64,000 nt of DNA from Plasmodium malariae (taxonomy: Eukaryota > Apicomplexa > Aconoidasida > Haemosporida > Plasmodiidae): positions 248,001-312,000 of the forward strand of contig NC_041786.1 of the NCBI RefSeq assembly GCF_900090045.1. The letters run 5' to 3'. This document shows positions 33,201 through 43,878 of this stretch, piece after piece. Under the pieces are notes generated by a model that worked only from the letters and a program-made list of their open reading frames with translations, did not search any database and was not told where the DNA came from. Every line of letters starts with the position of its first letter. Positions within the stretch are counted from its first letter, which is position 1. Made by a program: the position numbers and the translations under genes.

Positions 33201-35613
33201 ACATCATAGGTGGTTTTAAATAATTAACAGAGCGTGCTGGAATTGTTTTATGTTTACTCTTTTGTCTGATATAACTAGAGAACATATTTACATTTCTCAT
33301 ATTTACATTTCTCATATTTACATTTCTCATGTTTACATTTTTCATGTTAACATTTTTCATGTTTAAACTTCTCGTGTTTACATCTCTCACGTTTACATTT
33401 CTCATCTTTTCTATATCCTCTATTTTATTTGATTGAAACGTACTATTTTTAAAATTATTAAAAATATTATTTAATAGTAAACTTTCCTTTATAGATTTAT
33501 TATCCAAAGAAGTGGATGGAACTTGAGGTCTAAAATCATAACATGAAGACGAATTACTACTATTTGTAAGCCGTTCCGATGTGCATAAATTTAGTTCAGT
33601 TTTATACGTTTTGTTACATATTGAATTAAAACTTCCATAATTATTAACAATAGTATTATTACCCATTGTGTATACACTATTACTTGGACTTTTATCTAAA
33701 TCTTGATCTATTCTTACTGTATTCAGATTTTCACATTTATTCTGAATAATAAAATTATCATTATCACTCATTATAATAACTGACTTAATACTTAATGGGC
33801 TTCTATATCCTATTTCTGTTGAATATTCATTGTATTTAATAAAGTAACCAATAGCATTGTTCATTTTATACTCTCCTTCAAAAATTACTCTATCATTATA
33901 TATGAGCATACCCCACCCATTTCGAACATTATTAACAGTTTCCCCTATATAATAATATTTTTTATTTTTTTCCTTTTCGGATATATTTAAAGAAGTACTA
34001 GAAACTGACGAATACGTATCGACTACTTTAAGCCGTTCTGATGAATAGTTTTTTATCACTTTGTATCTGTTCTTTTCAATACAACTTAGATTACTATCAC
34101 TGTAAAATATTTCGTTCGACTGATTCATTATTTTATCTTCCACATGGTTTCTTCCCAAGCTATCTTCTTCTTCACATCGTTTATTAGAGCAGCTTTCTTC
34201 TAACCGTTCGGACTTCCAATGATGGGATGTATCCTTCTTCTCCTTTTGCTGCTTCCCCGCACTCTTCACATAGCCGTTTCTACCAAAGCTATCACTATTG
34301 ACCGAATTTCCACTGTTACTATCCTCTTGACGCAAAAAGGACGAATTGAATCTATTCACTTCCTTATCATTACACAAATTTTTATTCTTAATATAATCAT
34401 CATAGTCATAATATATATTTGATATCCTATTACCTGTGTATGTATGATATAAAAATTCAGGATTTTCGTTTTCGATTAATTCTATATCTATTCCCCCAGT
34501 ATCATAAACAATTAAACTTTTTACATTTTTTCTTAAAAAAACATCTGATATTATATCACTATTTACTAGTTTTGTTCCACTTACCTTGCTTTTTCTTCCT
34601 ATGCTTTCTTCTATCATTTTTGTTCCATGGCATTTTGAGTTTGTCACATGGAACTCTCTTTCTGTTGATCGTTTTGCTCCATTCTTAAACTTTTCCTCGT
34701 ATAATACTCCTTCTAAATGATCGCAGCAATTCTTTATTCTACTAATCTGCTTTTCATGTAGTCCTTCCCCTTCGCTAAGCGCCTCCTTCTCTTCTGTTTC
34801 TTTCCCACTGCATTGATTTTTCCTTGTCCTGTTTATGGCCACTGCTTTGTGTCTGCTCCTACTGTTATTACAAATTCCCCTTCTTTCCTTTGAATCACTC
34901 AGTCTACGATTAGACCGGGGAACATTCTCTTCGGAAATACTTTTCGCAGATAAGAATTTACCTGTGCGTTCCCCCCTTTCCATTTTTACTTCATTTGATA
35001 TTTTTTTATGAACAAAATCTTGTTTGAAAATTTGGATATTTTTTTTACCCTCTTTTGAAATACTACTATAGGTGGCATTTTTTTCAAACATTGCTTCGTC
35101 ATTTAGCATTTTACCATTTAGCATTTTACCATTTAGCATTTTACCATTTAGCATTTTACCATTTAGCATTTTGCCATTTAGAATTTCGTTATTTTCCCTC
35201 TCATCATTTTCCCTCTCATCATTTTCCATCTCATCATTTTCCCTCTCATCATTTTCCCTCTCATCATTTTCCCTCTCATCATTTTCCATCTCATCATTTT
35301 CCCTCTCATCATTTTCCCTCTCATCATCCGTTTTATTATATGTTATATTTTTGGATATATTACTCAATAATTTTTGAAAAAATGAGGAATAAAATTGTGT
35401 ATTCTCATTTTCACAAATTTTTTTTGGTGGCTCTGTTTTAAATCTTCTACTACTTCGTACATAATTTTTTTTTAAATTTGTGTCGTTATAATTATTCTCA
35501 TTAAAATTGTTATTCAAATTTAACCGCTCGTCCAAATTTCTTAAGTTATCATAAAATAACTTGTCGGAATTACAAAATAGCTTCCTTGACACACCTGAGC
35601 TCAATTCGTTCAT
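30208..35613 (-). CDS. TKL3: Tyrosine kinase-like protein TKL3 (SAM + MORN + kinase, 1801 aa)
   Basis: Single exon, ATG at 35613 and TAG at 30208. The C-terminal third is a complete TKL-group kinase: glycine loop GGGSYAQV at 1420-1427, catalytic lysine K1440 in YVACK, alpha-C glutamate E1564, HRDLKLSN at 1648-1655 with catalytic D1650, DFG at 1668-1670 and an APE motif. It should therefore be active. A SAM domain lies just before it (about 1318-1385, WSVNMLYNFLKMIGLKKEAY). One MORN-like motif (YYIGETVNNVRNGWGML) is centred on G566-G568. This arrangement matches P. falciparum TKL3, whose activity was reported to depend on its SAM domain. Between K1440 and E1564 lie 124 residues with a Glu-rich run (1485-1510), instead of the usual 15-20. 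The N-terminal half carries pentapeptide arrays: ENDER, LNGKM, MRNVN and CNSSH. No membrane segments were seen. Substrates are unknown. Confidence 0.96.
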   Translation of the reverse strand: MNELSSGVSRKLFCNSDKLFYDNLRNLDERLNLNNNFNENNYNDTNLKKNYVRSSRRFKTEPPKKICENENTQFYSSFFQKLLSNISKNITYNKTDDERENDERENDEMENDERENDERENDERENDEMENDERENDERENNEILNGKMLNGKMLNGKMLNGKMLNGKMLNDEAMFEKNATYSSISKEGKKNIQIFKQDFVHKKISNEVKMERGERTGKFLSAKSISEENVPRSNRRLSDSKERRGICNNSRSRHKAVAINRTRKNQCSGKETEEKEALSEGEGLHEKQISRIKNCCDHLEGVLYEEKFKNGAKRSTEREFHVTNSKCHGTKMIEESIGRKSKVSGTKLVNSDIISDVFLRKNVKSLIVYDTGGIDIELIENENPEFLYHTYTGNRISNIYYDYDDYIKNKNLCNDKEVNRFNSSFLRQEDSNSGNSVNSDSFGRNGYVKSAGKQQKEKKDTSHHWKSERLEESCSNKRCEEEDSLGRNHVEDKIMNQSNEIFYSDSNLSCIEKNRYKVIKNYSSERLKVVDTYSSVSSTSLNISEKEKNKKYYYIGETVNNVRNGWGMLIYNDRVIFEGEYKMNNAIGYFIKYNEYSTEIGYRSPLSIKSVIIMSDNDNFIIQNKCENLNTVRIDQDLDKSPSNSVYTMGNNTIVNNYGSFNSICNKTYKTELNLCTSERLTNSSNSSSCYDFRPQVPSTSLDNKSIKESLLLNNIFNNFKNSTFQSNKIEDIEKMRNVNVRDVNTRSLNMKNVNMKNVNMRNVNMRNVNMRNVNMFSSYIRQKSKHKTIPARSVNYLKPPMMSFIKNNDLFFNRNGFGKNVKSSSSTGRRKKEHRTTHFLSPMNIIVTSFDTDDETISSDNNEEGKNGLGGQVGCRSGANPLRRIDKQKHVVQQKIANCINISVNSKGNTNSSCSSNNNSGYDSSHCNSSHCNSSRCNGSRCNSQEYNKGKLLSNLSDLHNETSETKESSTNHMDNPLYILTEGGKGLTCNSNDIQIEEGGDAMETVEEEGEGTEGEEVVNGFKVVEGEDAMETVEEGEGMCGEEEEEEEVNSFELMNGLKGEASGKKGGGINEYRSECSLEQSCTKKNSTEWHRGLKADCENVEDKQNKLNIIITDEYKNLICKNINNDSFVIKNNEITTFEKFMENRENYDWGNKWREAIKKGKDDGGNYEEVGSHNKNKTDMDKVNGRYSSHGNEKAVNSGTTDGYKHDNKSSKEKDYSEESKHTCDEQKSIGCSGKGIAVDNNIRGEKKEEINFYHFDKTLIRKRLRGATFPETHDDRQKNCFLFIDDYLTSNDDKFDMINEDVKLRASDYNKWSVNMLYNFLKMIGLKKEAYLFKINKVRGYHILKLTDKELKKLNINNTYVRKFVLSVFRFLVNSIDSADPLSLNFNTGQKFSFNNIRNICNSDIIILNKIGGGSYAQVFRAKYKGIYVACKLFLYNPKDISEESYCESYISTPRSSHKYIFPKISQNLSLVKAELRNKRAEEEEEEVEEHMEEEHVEDARIEEDQLSVVEGKARRDAELTENSSYTLQRNKKIKKMANLEIFRYFPTPVKYRNYEAKILYSLRACTNVIKLIGVCSLREGEESLILQYCPGGSLEKYIYRDEKKKSSIYTKCLSRPKIVKIFQQVAEGMYNVHSNQFFHRDLKLSNILLDENQNAIISDFGLSTYFSINDSPTAYAMYGNIFYAAPEVLKGEGFFKESDVWSFAVSLWEALTKKIAYDGLSASETFCKISAGELFLPIPNDIPSELSDLLRSMLQYDFTKRPLFDIIANKLEHIRLDAEMKLHCDIISFFDG

Positions 35614-35884
35614 GTTTTTATTCAGACGAGATAATAAAAAGGTTCATACTTATAAGCACTTTTTTTTTTTCTTTTTTTTTTTTTTTTTCGCGGGTAGCAA
35701 AAAAAATATTAAACCTTTTTACAGCTAATCACAAAAATATGTCTACGCTTCGTTATAAAAACATACGTTGTACACCCATACGAAAAAAAGATTCTTTTTT
35801 TTTTTTTTTTTTTTTTTTATCATTTGTGTATGTGCATATACATATAACCATATATAGCATATGTACGTACTTCTTTCGTTGTAA

Positions 35885-35916
<32 letters not shown>

Positions 35917-37184
35917 CAAGACCCTCCGTGTTTCACCAAAACAAAGGATGTGTACTCTTCTCTTCCTTAAGCTGACCAGTTTTTAAAAATGAGACAATAA
36001 TAACTATAAAGAAGGAAAAAATAATAAAATATAATAAATTAAATAAATAAATATATATATATGCGCATAAAAGACCTTTGTAAATATTACACTTTCTTTT
36101 TCCCTTATACATGCAGCATCATGAAGTGGGACAAAACGAAATGTAATATGCACAGAGTGAATATCACGAACACACAATGTGTTGGATACATATATTATAA
36201 ACACATTGATATACAATAAAGTACGTTTCAATAATGTGTAAATTAGAAAAATTAACGAGAAAAAATTCCTACGGCTAAAACACAAAAATCGCATATCAAT
36301 ATATGAATAACTGATTTAGATATTCTTGTTACAAATGGAAAAAAAAAAAAATTAAATTGCACGTACTTATGTATGTATGTATGTATGTATGTATGTATGT
36401 ATAAATATATACATATATATTATGTATAAATTATGTATGCGCACATATATGTATATTCGTACTCTCATTCGTATGCACATATATTGTACACTCATTTGTA
36501 TGCACATATATTGTACACTCATTTGTATGCATAATTGTTTGTATTTTCGCATGTACGTATGCGAGTATGTACGTTATGTATCAATGGGGAAATTTCCCAA
36601 TATTTTTACTTTTTTTTTTTTTTGTTTTCCCGACTATACCAAATGACAAACGTAAAAAAGCAAAAGCAAAAGCAAAAGCAAAAGCAAAAGCAAAAGAAGA
36701 AATAAATTAAATTGTCAAGAGTGTTAAGGAGAATACTAGCATTTTACTCGCTTTCCATATATTTATTCAGCCTTCCTTTCACTTCATTTTATTTCTTAAT
36801 ATGTAGTACGAAAAAAAAATTCACCTTTAGGCAATTACAGTATGAACAAAGCTAAAAGTAATTTTTTTTTTTTTTTTTTTTTTTAAATATTATTTTCTTC
36901 ATTTGCATATATATTACACAAGAGCTAATTAATATTATGTCATATCTCAGAAGTAATGACTACTCTTGATAACACAAACCTTGCGATTTAAGTATATGCT
37001 GTGATTTATGTATCAGTTCTTGTTCTTTTATGTATTTTACCGTTTCTTCCTTTTTCACTTATTTCACAGAGAAGAGGGATTGTACATAATTATACATACA
37101 AATGTGTATTGCAACTAGCCAATTTTACTTTTACACATTCATAGATACAAACACTTAACATCCCCTCGTTGTAATGTAACTAGA
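35614..37184. other. Intergenic region upstream of TKL3
   Basis: Holds poly(T) runs near 35671-35687, 35795-35818 and 35890-35915, a (TATG)n block at 36369-36403, a CACTCATTTGTATGCACATATATTGTA repeat (36480-36530), a GCAAAA hexamer repeat (36659-36695) and poly(T) near 36862-36884. No gene is supported. Confidence 0.6.
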
Positions 37185-37644
37185 TCAGTTATTCTTCATC
37201 CCATATGTTTTCCATTCCTCTTCATCATCATTAGTAAACGCTGGGAATTTAATTTAATTTTGCGTCGTACTTTATTATACTCAAAAAAAGGACAACTTTT
37301 ATTTTTTTTTTTTTTTCCTTTTTCCCCCCCGTTCCCAAAAAAAAAAAAAATAAATATATTAATCTGAGAGACTTTTTTATGAACACAGTAATAAGAAACA
37401 GATTTGACAAAATTATTTTATTTTATTTTTTTTTATTTTTGTATTATGCACTTCGCAAATATACATATACATGAATACACATGCATATCCAAACATAAAT
37501 GTACACATATAACAACTGTGTTATAATCCTATCACATAACTGAAATTGTTTTTCATCTTTTTCAAAAAACTTGTAATCAAAACAAATGCCCCAAAAAAGT
37601 GCAAACAATATTACTCGTATCACCAGATTGTGTGAAATATACAT
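37185..37644 (-). CDS. Tentative small single-pass membrane protein (two exons, 54 aa)
   Basis: Exon 1 runs from the ATG at 37644 to 37536. It encodes MYISHNLVIRVILFALFWGI and then a charged stretch (YKFFEKDEKQFQL). Exon 2, 37240-37185, begins after a CCCAG acceptor and reads FTNDDEEEWKTYGMKNN to TGA. An in-frame TAA just upstream means exon 2 must be reached by splicing, and the weak GTGATA donor at 37535 gives the only matching phase found. The clear hydrophobic helix and the acidic tail with Trp and Tyr are unlike random AT-rich sequence here. The frame is also open 5' of the ATG for 14 codons, so another 5' exon is possible. The function is unknown; a small organellar or ER membrane protein is a guess. 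Confidence 0.38.
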
Positions 37645-38086
37645 GTACGTCTTATTAAATGAAATATTATCCCTTTTCACTTTCACGAAATTGAGTAATA
37701 TTTATACATAATTAAAAGGCAGAAATATGGATAGACTTTTAAATAATTCGTTAAATAACCCTAAAAATTAACTTATACAATACAATGCAGTAATCATACA
37801 ATTTACATTTTTGCTATTTTGCTTTATTTTATTACGTTTAATTTTTTTTTTTTTTTTTTTTATGAAAAATGTTAGCAAGCGATCACAATATTCTATACAT
37901 ATTCATTATGCAAAGAATCCAAGTTAAACTTTTTAATGACCTATGAACTTTTTTTTTAATTCATCTAATTTGCTGATTTCCAAAATTGTATACATGAGAT
38001 TTACACTTGTGACGCATTTTTACATATACATAATATAATACAGATATATGATTTGTATATGTACAAATTTATGTATATATATGTAG

Positions 38087-38206
38087 TCACTTCCTTTTAA
38101 TATAAATTATAAAAACAAAATTCTGCAAAAGTTTATATGCTGTATTAATATCATCTAGTTCATTACATGAAGTTGTAGTACCACTGCATAAAAAATACTG
38201 CTTCAT
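38087..38206 (-). CDS. Tentative short coding exon (39 aa, possibly a 3' exon)
   Basis: An ATG at 38206 opens 39 codons to the TGA at 38087. They read MKQYFLCSGTTTSCNELDD and then INTAYKLLQNFVFIIYIKRK. The Thr/Ser/Cys/Gly content is unusual for noncoding sequence in this stretch, and the frame stays open about 20 codons further upstream, with a possible acceptor (AAATTAG) near 38270. It may be the last exon of a small gene whose 5' exons lie within the AT-rich tract up to 39000, or a chance frame. No family is recognised. Confidence 0.28.
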   Translation of the reverse strand: MKQYFLCSGTTTSCNELDDINTAYKLLQNFVFIIYIKRK

Positions 38207-38317
38207 TCTTAATTTATATATATTTGTAAAATTAGTTTTATTTACATTATTTTTTCTTTTTCCAAAAATTTCTAATTTTTTTTATTCAAGTTATTGATGA
38301 CACTAAAATTAATCTGT

Positions 38318-38612
38318 TAAAATATAAAAATAAAATATAAAAATATGAAAATAATATATAAAATATAAAAATATAAAAATAAAATATAAAAATATAAAAA
38401 TAAAATACGAAAATAAAATAAAATAAAATATAAAAATAAAATAAAATATAAAAATAAAATATAAAAATAAAATATAAAAATAAAATATAAAAATAAAATA
38501 TAAAAATAAAATATAAAAATAAAATAAAATATAAAAATAAAATAAAATATAAAAATAAAATAAAATATAAAAATAAAATAAAGTATAAAAATAAAATAAA
38601 ATAAATATACTA
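38318..38612. repeat. ATAAAAATAAAAT array
   Basis: About 290 bp of tandem AAAATATAAAAATA and ATAAAATAAAATATAAAA units with only four or five G or C bases. It is the longest almost GC-free block in the window. Confidence 0.93.
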
Positions 38613-39854
38613 ATTTTTTGAAAGATGAACCACGTCTAGAACTTTCTACTAATTCTTGACATAATAATTATACATATCATATACATTTATATTTATATAG
38701 ACGTTTTACTGAAGAAAGTAAGCCAGGTTTCATTGCAAAATCCTCGCCCTAAGTATATTAACCATTTATGTAAACGGTAAAAATACTCCCATGAACTATA
38801 ATTTTTTGGAAAATTATTGTTTTAAATTAAAAATTATAAAATAATAAAAAAAAATAATAATAGATAAATGAATGCATAAATAAATTAACAAATGAATGAA
38901 TGCATAAATAAATTAACAAATAAATGAATGCATAAATAAATTAACAAATGAATGAATGCGTTAAAAAATAAAATGAACTAAAATAAATTAAAACAAAAAA
39001 TTCTAAAATATTTTGAAAATATTGTAATATGAACATAAATGAGAATTGTAAAAATTTTGCATTCTTGTAACTGCACAAATTATACAAATTGTTGAAAGTA
39101 CCATTTTACCTTTTCCTCCCTACATGGTAAGCTTTTAAACAATTTTTTAAAAAAATTAAAGTGTAATATTTACACCTTTAATATTGTTTTTCTCCTTCTT
39201 ATTAACATTTCTTGTTCTATCAAATAATAAAAAAGAAAAAATGTTCCAAAAGAAAAACAAAAAATAGTAATTTGTTTAAAGATCCTAAACTTGTATATAC
39301 AAGCATATATATATATATACATACACCTGTACATGCAATATATTTATTTATGTACATAGTTTTTTAATCCATTTAATTAAAAAAAAAAAAGAAAAAAAAA
39401 TATTTTATTCCCTATTTGTGCCTTTTAACCCCATGTAGCATTGAAAAGATATAAAAATGGATTTTTTATACAAACAACAGAAAGTTAACAGTATTTTATC
39501 ATCGTACAAATTGTATTTCCTCCTGTATTAACAGTTTTGCTTGAGCAAACGTACAAATACGTATATAGTTAATTAAATACAAAGTAGTCACACCCGTATA
39601 CTTATATTTTTATATTCGCATATATAATACATATTATAATTCCACGTGATCATTTTACCTGCACAGTTAATGTTGTCACGAGTAAAAAAAATCCTGTGTC
39701 GAAAGGACAAATAAAAGGTTGTAAATTGCGTGAACTAAGAGAAGGGGGAAAAAAAAAAAAAGTTTAAGTTCCTTTTCTTAACTTCGAACAATTAATACCC
39801 CAGTTAATCCTTATATTTTTACATTTCTCATTTTTGTATCATTTCCATTTGAGC

Positions 39855-39894
<40 letters not shown>

Positions 39895-40001
39895 ACACAT
39901 ACATATATTTACGTTGTGTGTATACCAATTCATGTACAACGTTCAAATGCGAAGCATCACGGCTGCGGATTTTCGATTAAATTTATGAACACGTTCAGAA
40001 A
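38613..40001. other. Intergenic region upstream of glutamate-tRNA ligase
   Basis: Contains an AATGAATGCATAAATAAATTAAC tandem repeat (about three copies, 38868-38962), poly(A) near 39380 and (TA)n at 39857-39890 just before the ligase start. No coding frame was seen. Confidence 0.6.
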
Positions 40002-42410
40002 ATGGCCGATGAGCTCAAAATAAACATATACTATGGTAGAAAGTACCCATTTTTGTGTAGAACAGTGCGTAACATATATAATAATATTGTTAAGAAAAAA
40101 GAAAATTTAAACAGTGAGTGCCTAGTAGGGGAAAACATAAAATTTGTGAAAAACGAAAAAGTGGAAGAGATACAAATAGAATTTGTAAACGATGTATCGG
40201 ATGTAAAGTTTATACAAAGTAGTGACAAAATATTTGCAAAGAGTTTGGATTATTTATTGAAAACGAATTTATACCATTTTTATGATGAAAATAAAAAAAA
40301 AAAAAAAATTCTTAATGTTTATATTCAAACGCAGTATGATGATTGGATAGATTTTTTTAGATATAATGATATACAAGAAAATATTCAACATGTATGTGAA
40401 CATATTAATAATCACTTACATTTGAATACCTTTGTTTGTTCTCATTTCTTAACCTTGTCTGATATATATATTTATTACGAGATGTATACATATTTTAATA
40501 TAACTAATTGTTATAATATAAAATATACGAAACAGTACAAGAATCTTAATAGATGGTTTAAGTTAATAACATCTTTGCTATATAACAAGGATGATGAGTT
40601 AAATATGTACTTACAAAAAAAAGCACTCATGAACAAAGTGAACATAACAAAAGATGATGCAAACACTGTGCATATGTTAAAACAAAAAGCGACAAATACT
40701 TCATATTCGGGGAAATTAGAAAATGCTGAAAAAGGAAAAGTAGTAACAAGATTTCCACCTGAACCATCAGGTTTTTTACATATTGGTCATGCAAAAGCAG
40801 CATTCTTAAATAGTTATTATGCAAATATGTATGAAGGAAAAATGCTACTACGATTTGATGATACAAATCCAGCATTAGAAGATATCATATATGAAACAAG
40901 TATAATAGATGATTTAGAAAAATTAGGATTAAAATATGAAAAAATTAGTTATACTTCAGACTACTTCGCATTATTAGAAGAGTATTGCATAAAATTAATA
41001 AAAATGAATAAAGCGTATGCAGATGATACAGATGTAGAATTAATGAGGAATCAAAGGGGTGAAGGTATTGAATCTGCTAATAGAGAAAATTCGATAGAAC
41101 ATAATTTACAAATATTTGAAGAAATGCGTAATGGTACAGAAATAGGAAAAAAAAATTGTATAAGAGCAAAAATAAATATGCAAAGTAAAAATAAATGTAT
41201 GAGAGACCCTGTTTTGTATAGATGTATAGTGGATACACCTCATCATAGACATAAATTTAAATATAAATGTTATCCAACGTACGATTTTGCATGTCCAATA
41301 ATAGATTCAATCGAAGGAGTTACACATGCATTAAGAACGAATGAATATAGTGATCGAATAGAACAATATAATTGGTTTTTATCAATTTTCCAATTACGTA
41401 AAGTATACATTTATGAATTCAGTAGAATTTCTTTTGTCAAAACGCTTATGTCCAAAAGAAAATTGAAATGGTTTGTCGATAATAGAATTGTCGATGGATG
41501 GTCAGATCCACGTATGCCAACAATTAAAGGAATATTAAGAAGAGGATTAACTAAAGAAGCTTTATTTCAATTTATTTTACAGCAGGGCCCGTCAAAAGCT
41601 GGAAACTTAATGCAGTGGGACAAATTATGGTCAATAAATAAACAAATCATTGATCCAATTATTCCTAGATTTGCTGCTGTAGATAAAAAAAAAGCAGTTA
41701 TATTGAAACTCACTGATTTAAGTCCAGATATTGTTGAAAAAAAAAGAGATTTACATATGAAAAATAAATCATTAGGTACTTGTACTATGTACCATACAAA
41801 CAAATTTTTCATAGAGCTAGAAGATGCCCAAACCTTCGTTGAACAAGAAGAAATTACATTAATAAAATTGGGAAATATAATTATTACGAGAGTCATTAAA
41901 AATGGCGAAGATGTTGAAGGTGGTGCTACTGTTAATCATGATACTCCTTTGAAGGAAATATTAGGTGTTTCCAACTTTAGCGGAGATTTTAAAACAACAA
42001 AAAAAAAAGTACACTGGATACCCTACATTCGCGAAAAATTAATTTCATGTACCTTGTACGAATACGATCATCTGTTAACAGTGGATAAATTTGAAAATGA
42101 TAATAAAGAAGAATGGACAAAATTTATTAATCCAGTTACTAAGTACGAAACAGAAGTCTATGCAGAACCAGCTATTACTTCTCTCAAACAGGGGGACAAA
42201 TTTCAATTTGAGCGAAGAGGCTATTTTATTGTTGATCAAATATCTAACAACAATCATTTTCGCTTAGTCAAAATTCCGGATGGAAAATCAAAAAATATGT
42301 CCATAATTAGCTCAAAAGTTGATCCTCAAGTTTTGGCGGGAACAAAAAATAAAACTGTCGCTATGCCTGACAAAGGGAAAACCACCCAGAAGGACAACAT
42401 GAAAATGTAG
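40002..42410 (+). CDS. Glutamate--tRNA ligase, eukaryotic cytosolic type (802 aa)
   Basis: Charges tRNA-Glu; class I synthetase. Single exon from the ATG at 40002 (MADELKINIYYGRKY). Residues 1-215 resemble the GST-like N-terminal domain of eukaryotic GluRS, used for complex formation. The catalytic core has the HIGH signature, here literally HIGH, at 260-263 within RFPPEPSGFLHIGHAKAA, RFDDTNP after it, and the KMSKS counterpart MSKRKL at 483-488, followed by DGWSDPRMPTIKGILRRG. That FPPEPSG.L form marks the archaeal/eukaryotic Glu/Gln branch, and the GluRS-type loops identify glutamate rather than glutamine. The C-terminal 270 residues form the beta-barrel anticodon-binding part, ending in a Lys-rich tail. 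The short KKKKK at about 96-101 is a poly-Lys insertion. The organellar enzyme must be a separate gene, since no targeting leader is seen. Confidence 0.96.
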   Translation: MADELKINIYYGRKYPFLCRTVRNIYNNIVKKKENLNSECLVGENIKFVKNEKVEEIQIEFVNDVSDVKFIQSSDKIFAKSLDYLLKTNLYHFYDENKKKKKILNVYIQTQYDDWIDFFRYNDIQENIQHVCEHINNHLHLNTFVCSHFLTLSDIYIYYEMYTYFNITNCYNIKYTKQYKNLNRWFKLITSLLYNKDDELNMYLQKKALMNKVNITKDDANTVHMLKQKATNTSYSGKLENAEKGKVVTRFPPEPSGFLHIGHAKAAFLNSYYANMYEGKMLLRFDDTNPALEDIIYETSIIDDLEKLGLKYEKISYTSDYFALLEEYCIKLIKMNKAYADDTDVELMRNQRGEGIESANRENSIEHNLQIFEEMRNGTEIGKKNCIRAKINMQSKNKCMRDPVLYRCIVDTPHHRHKFKYKCYPTYDFACPIIDSIEGVTHALRTNEYSDRIEQYNWFLSIFQLRKVYIYEFSRISFVKTLMSKRKLKWFVDNRIVDGWSDPRMPTIKGILRRGLTKEALFQFILQQGPSKAGNLMQWDKLWSINKQIIDPIIPRFAAVDKKKAVILKLTDLSPDIVEKKRDLHMKNKSLGTCTMYHTNKFFIELEDAQTFVEQEEITLIKLGNIIITRVIKNGEDVEGGATVNHDTPLKEILGVSNFSGDFKTTKKKVHWIPYIREKLISCTLYEYDHLLTVDKFENDNKEEWTKFINPVTKYETEVYAEPAITSLKQGDKFQFERRGYFIVDQISNNNHFRLVKIPDGKSKNMSIISSKVDPQVLAGTKNKTVAMPDKGKTTQKDNMKM

Positions 42411-43878
42411 TAAGGTCCTTCCTCCCATATGTTTCATATTTCTGCAAGTGAAAAAAGTATAGATCTTCTATGCTCGTTTATTATTTAAACAAGTAAATTT
42501 TGTTATATTCCCTTTTTTCCTTTGCTTTTGAAATCTAACTCTTTTTCACCTAATTTGTCAGTTTCCATTATCATCATCCCCCTTACAGGTATCGTTCCTG
42601 TTTCGATTATCACTCCTGTTATATTTTTATTTTATACCTAATATTAGTTTTTCACATTTCGATATATTTTATCATATTTCTATTTATTTCTTTACATTTC
42701 GATTTATTTCTTCACTTTGCATTTTATTTATTATTTTTTTTTTTCCTCGAATACCTTTTTATAAAAAAAAAAAAGTATGAAAAAACATAAACACATATGC
42801 AAAAATGGAAACAAGAAAAACAAGGAAAACAAGAAAAACAAGAAAAACAAGAAAAACAAGAAAAACAAGAAAACCATAAATATGGCGTCATGTAAACACA
42901 TAAATTAAACTCACGAATACTTAAACGAGTACATGTAGAAAGTGCTTGTGTTCCTAAATACTCACTCGTGCAAATGGACTATACATATATATATATATGC
43001 ATATATTGCACATACATAACATGAATACACAGCATGCGTACATAGCAGAAATACGCAGCATGAACATACTACAACGAATCTACATGACTATACTTGAATA
43101 CGTAAGCATATGTTTGTTTTTCTTTTCGACGATAAACTATTAATGGCTTTCTAAAGATAAGCATTTATTTTATTTTATTTTTTTTAACGTCTCATAACTT
43201 GGAGCTTCCCCGGAGTGTTATTTCACTTCTTCGATTCTGACCACATACTTTTATTATAAATATAATTGTCATAAACATAAATAAATAAACATGCATATAT
43301 ATAAATAAAAATGCATATATATAAATAAACATGCATACATATAAATAAAAATGCATATATATAAATAAACATGCATACATATAAATAAACATACATATAT
43401 ATAAATAAACATACATATATATAAATAAACATACATATATATAAATAAACATACATATATATAAATAAACATACATATATATAAATAAACATACATATAT
43501 ATAAGTAAACATACATAGTACATATATATATATGTGTAGTAACAGCTCTAGAGTCGTATTAACGACCTACATTTTTTATGTAATATTTTTTTTTTTTTCA
43601 GTTTTCTCATTGTGTTTGAAATTATAAAAAGGAACTTTATTCATACATGCATTTTTTCGTTAGTTGTTAATCATTCCTTCTGCTTATAATCTAGTCCGTT
43701 CTTTTACTGTTTATTTCTTTTCTCTGCTTTTCCGTTTCTTTAATTTTTTTTTCTTTTTTTTTCCATTTATTCCACCCTTATTGATCTTTGGCCCACTTCA
43801 CTTGCCCTTATTTTTTTTACGTCTTTACACAGTTCAAATTGTCTTCCTTCAAACGATTAAAATACAGCTAAATTCTGC
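42411..43878. other. Intergenic region
   Basis: 3' flank of glutamate-tRNA ligase and promoter of the Nudix gene. It contains an AGAAAAACA decamer array (42810-42875), TATATA steps near 42985, the 20-bp array described separately and T-rich sequence 43570-43770. No coding frame was seen. Confidence 0.62.
43268..43520. repeat. 20-bp AAACATACATATATATAAAT minisatellite
   Basis: About twelve tandem copies. The 5' copies alternate AAACATGCATACATATAAAT and AAAATGCATATATATAAAT. The 3' copies are uniform, indicating recent expansion on that side. All reverse frames read only Tyr/Ile/Met/Phe/Leu/Cys. Confidence 0.92.

Noticed and set aside
36642..36705. Short frame reading MTNVKKQKQKQKQK
   Set aside because: Encoded by a GCAAAA hexamer repeat; no upstream exon and no conserved residues.
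38000..39000. Possible centromere, from extreme AT content
   Set aside because: Plasmodium centromeres are a few kilobases of almost pure AT; here the block is about 300 bp and flanked by ordinary intergenic sequence and coding-like frames.
43192..43523. Three overlapping minus-strand frames rich in Tyr/Met/Phe
   Set aside because: Produced by the 20-bp repeat; no start context, splice sites or balanced composition.
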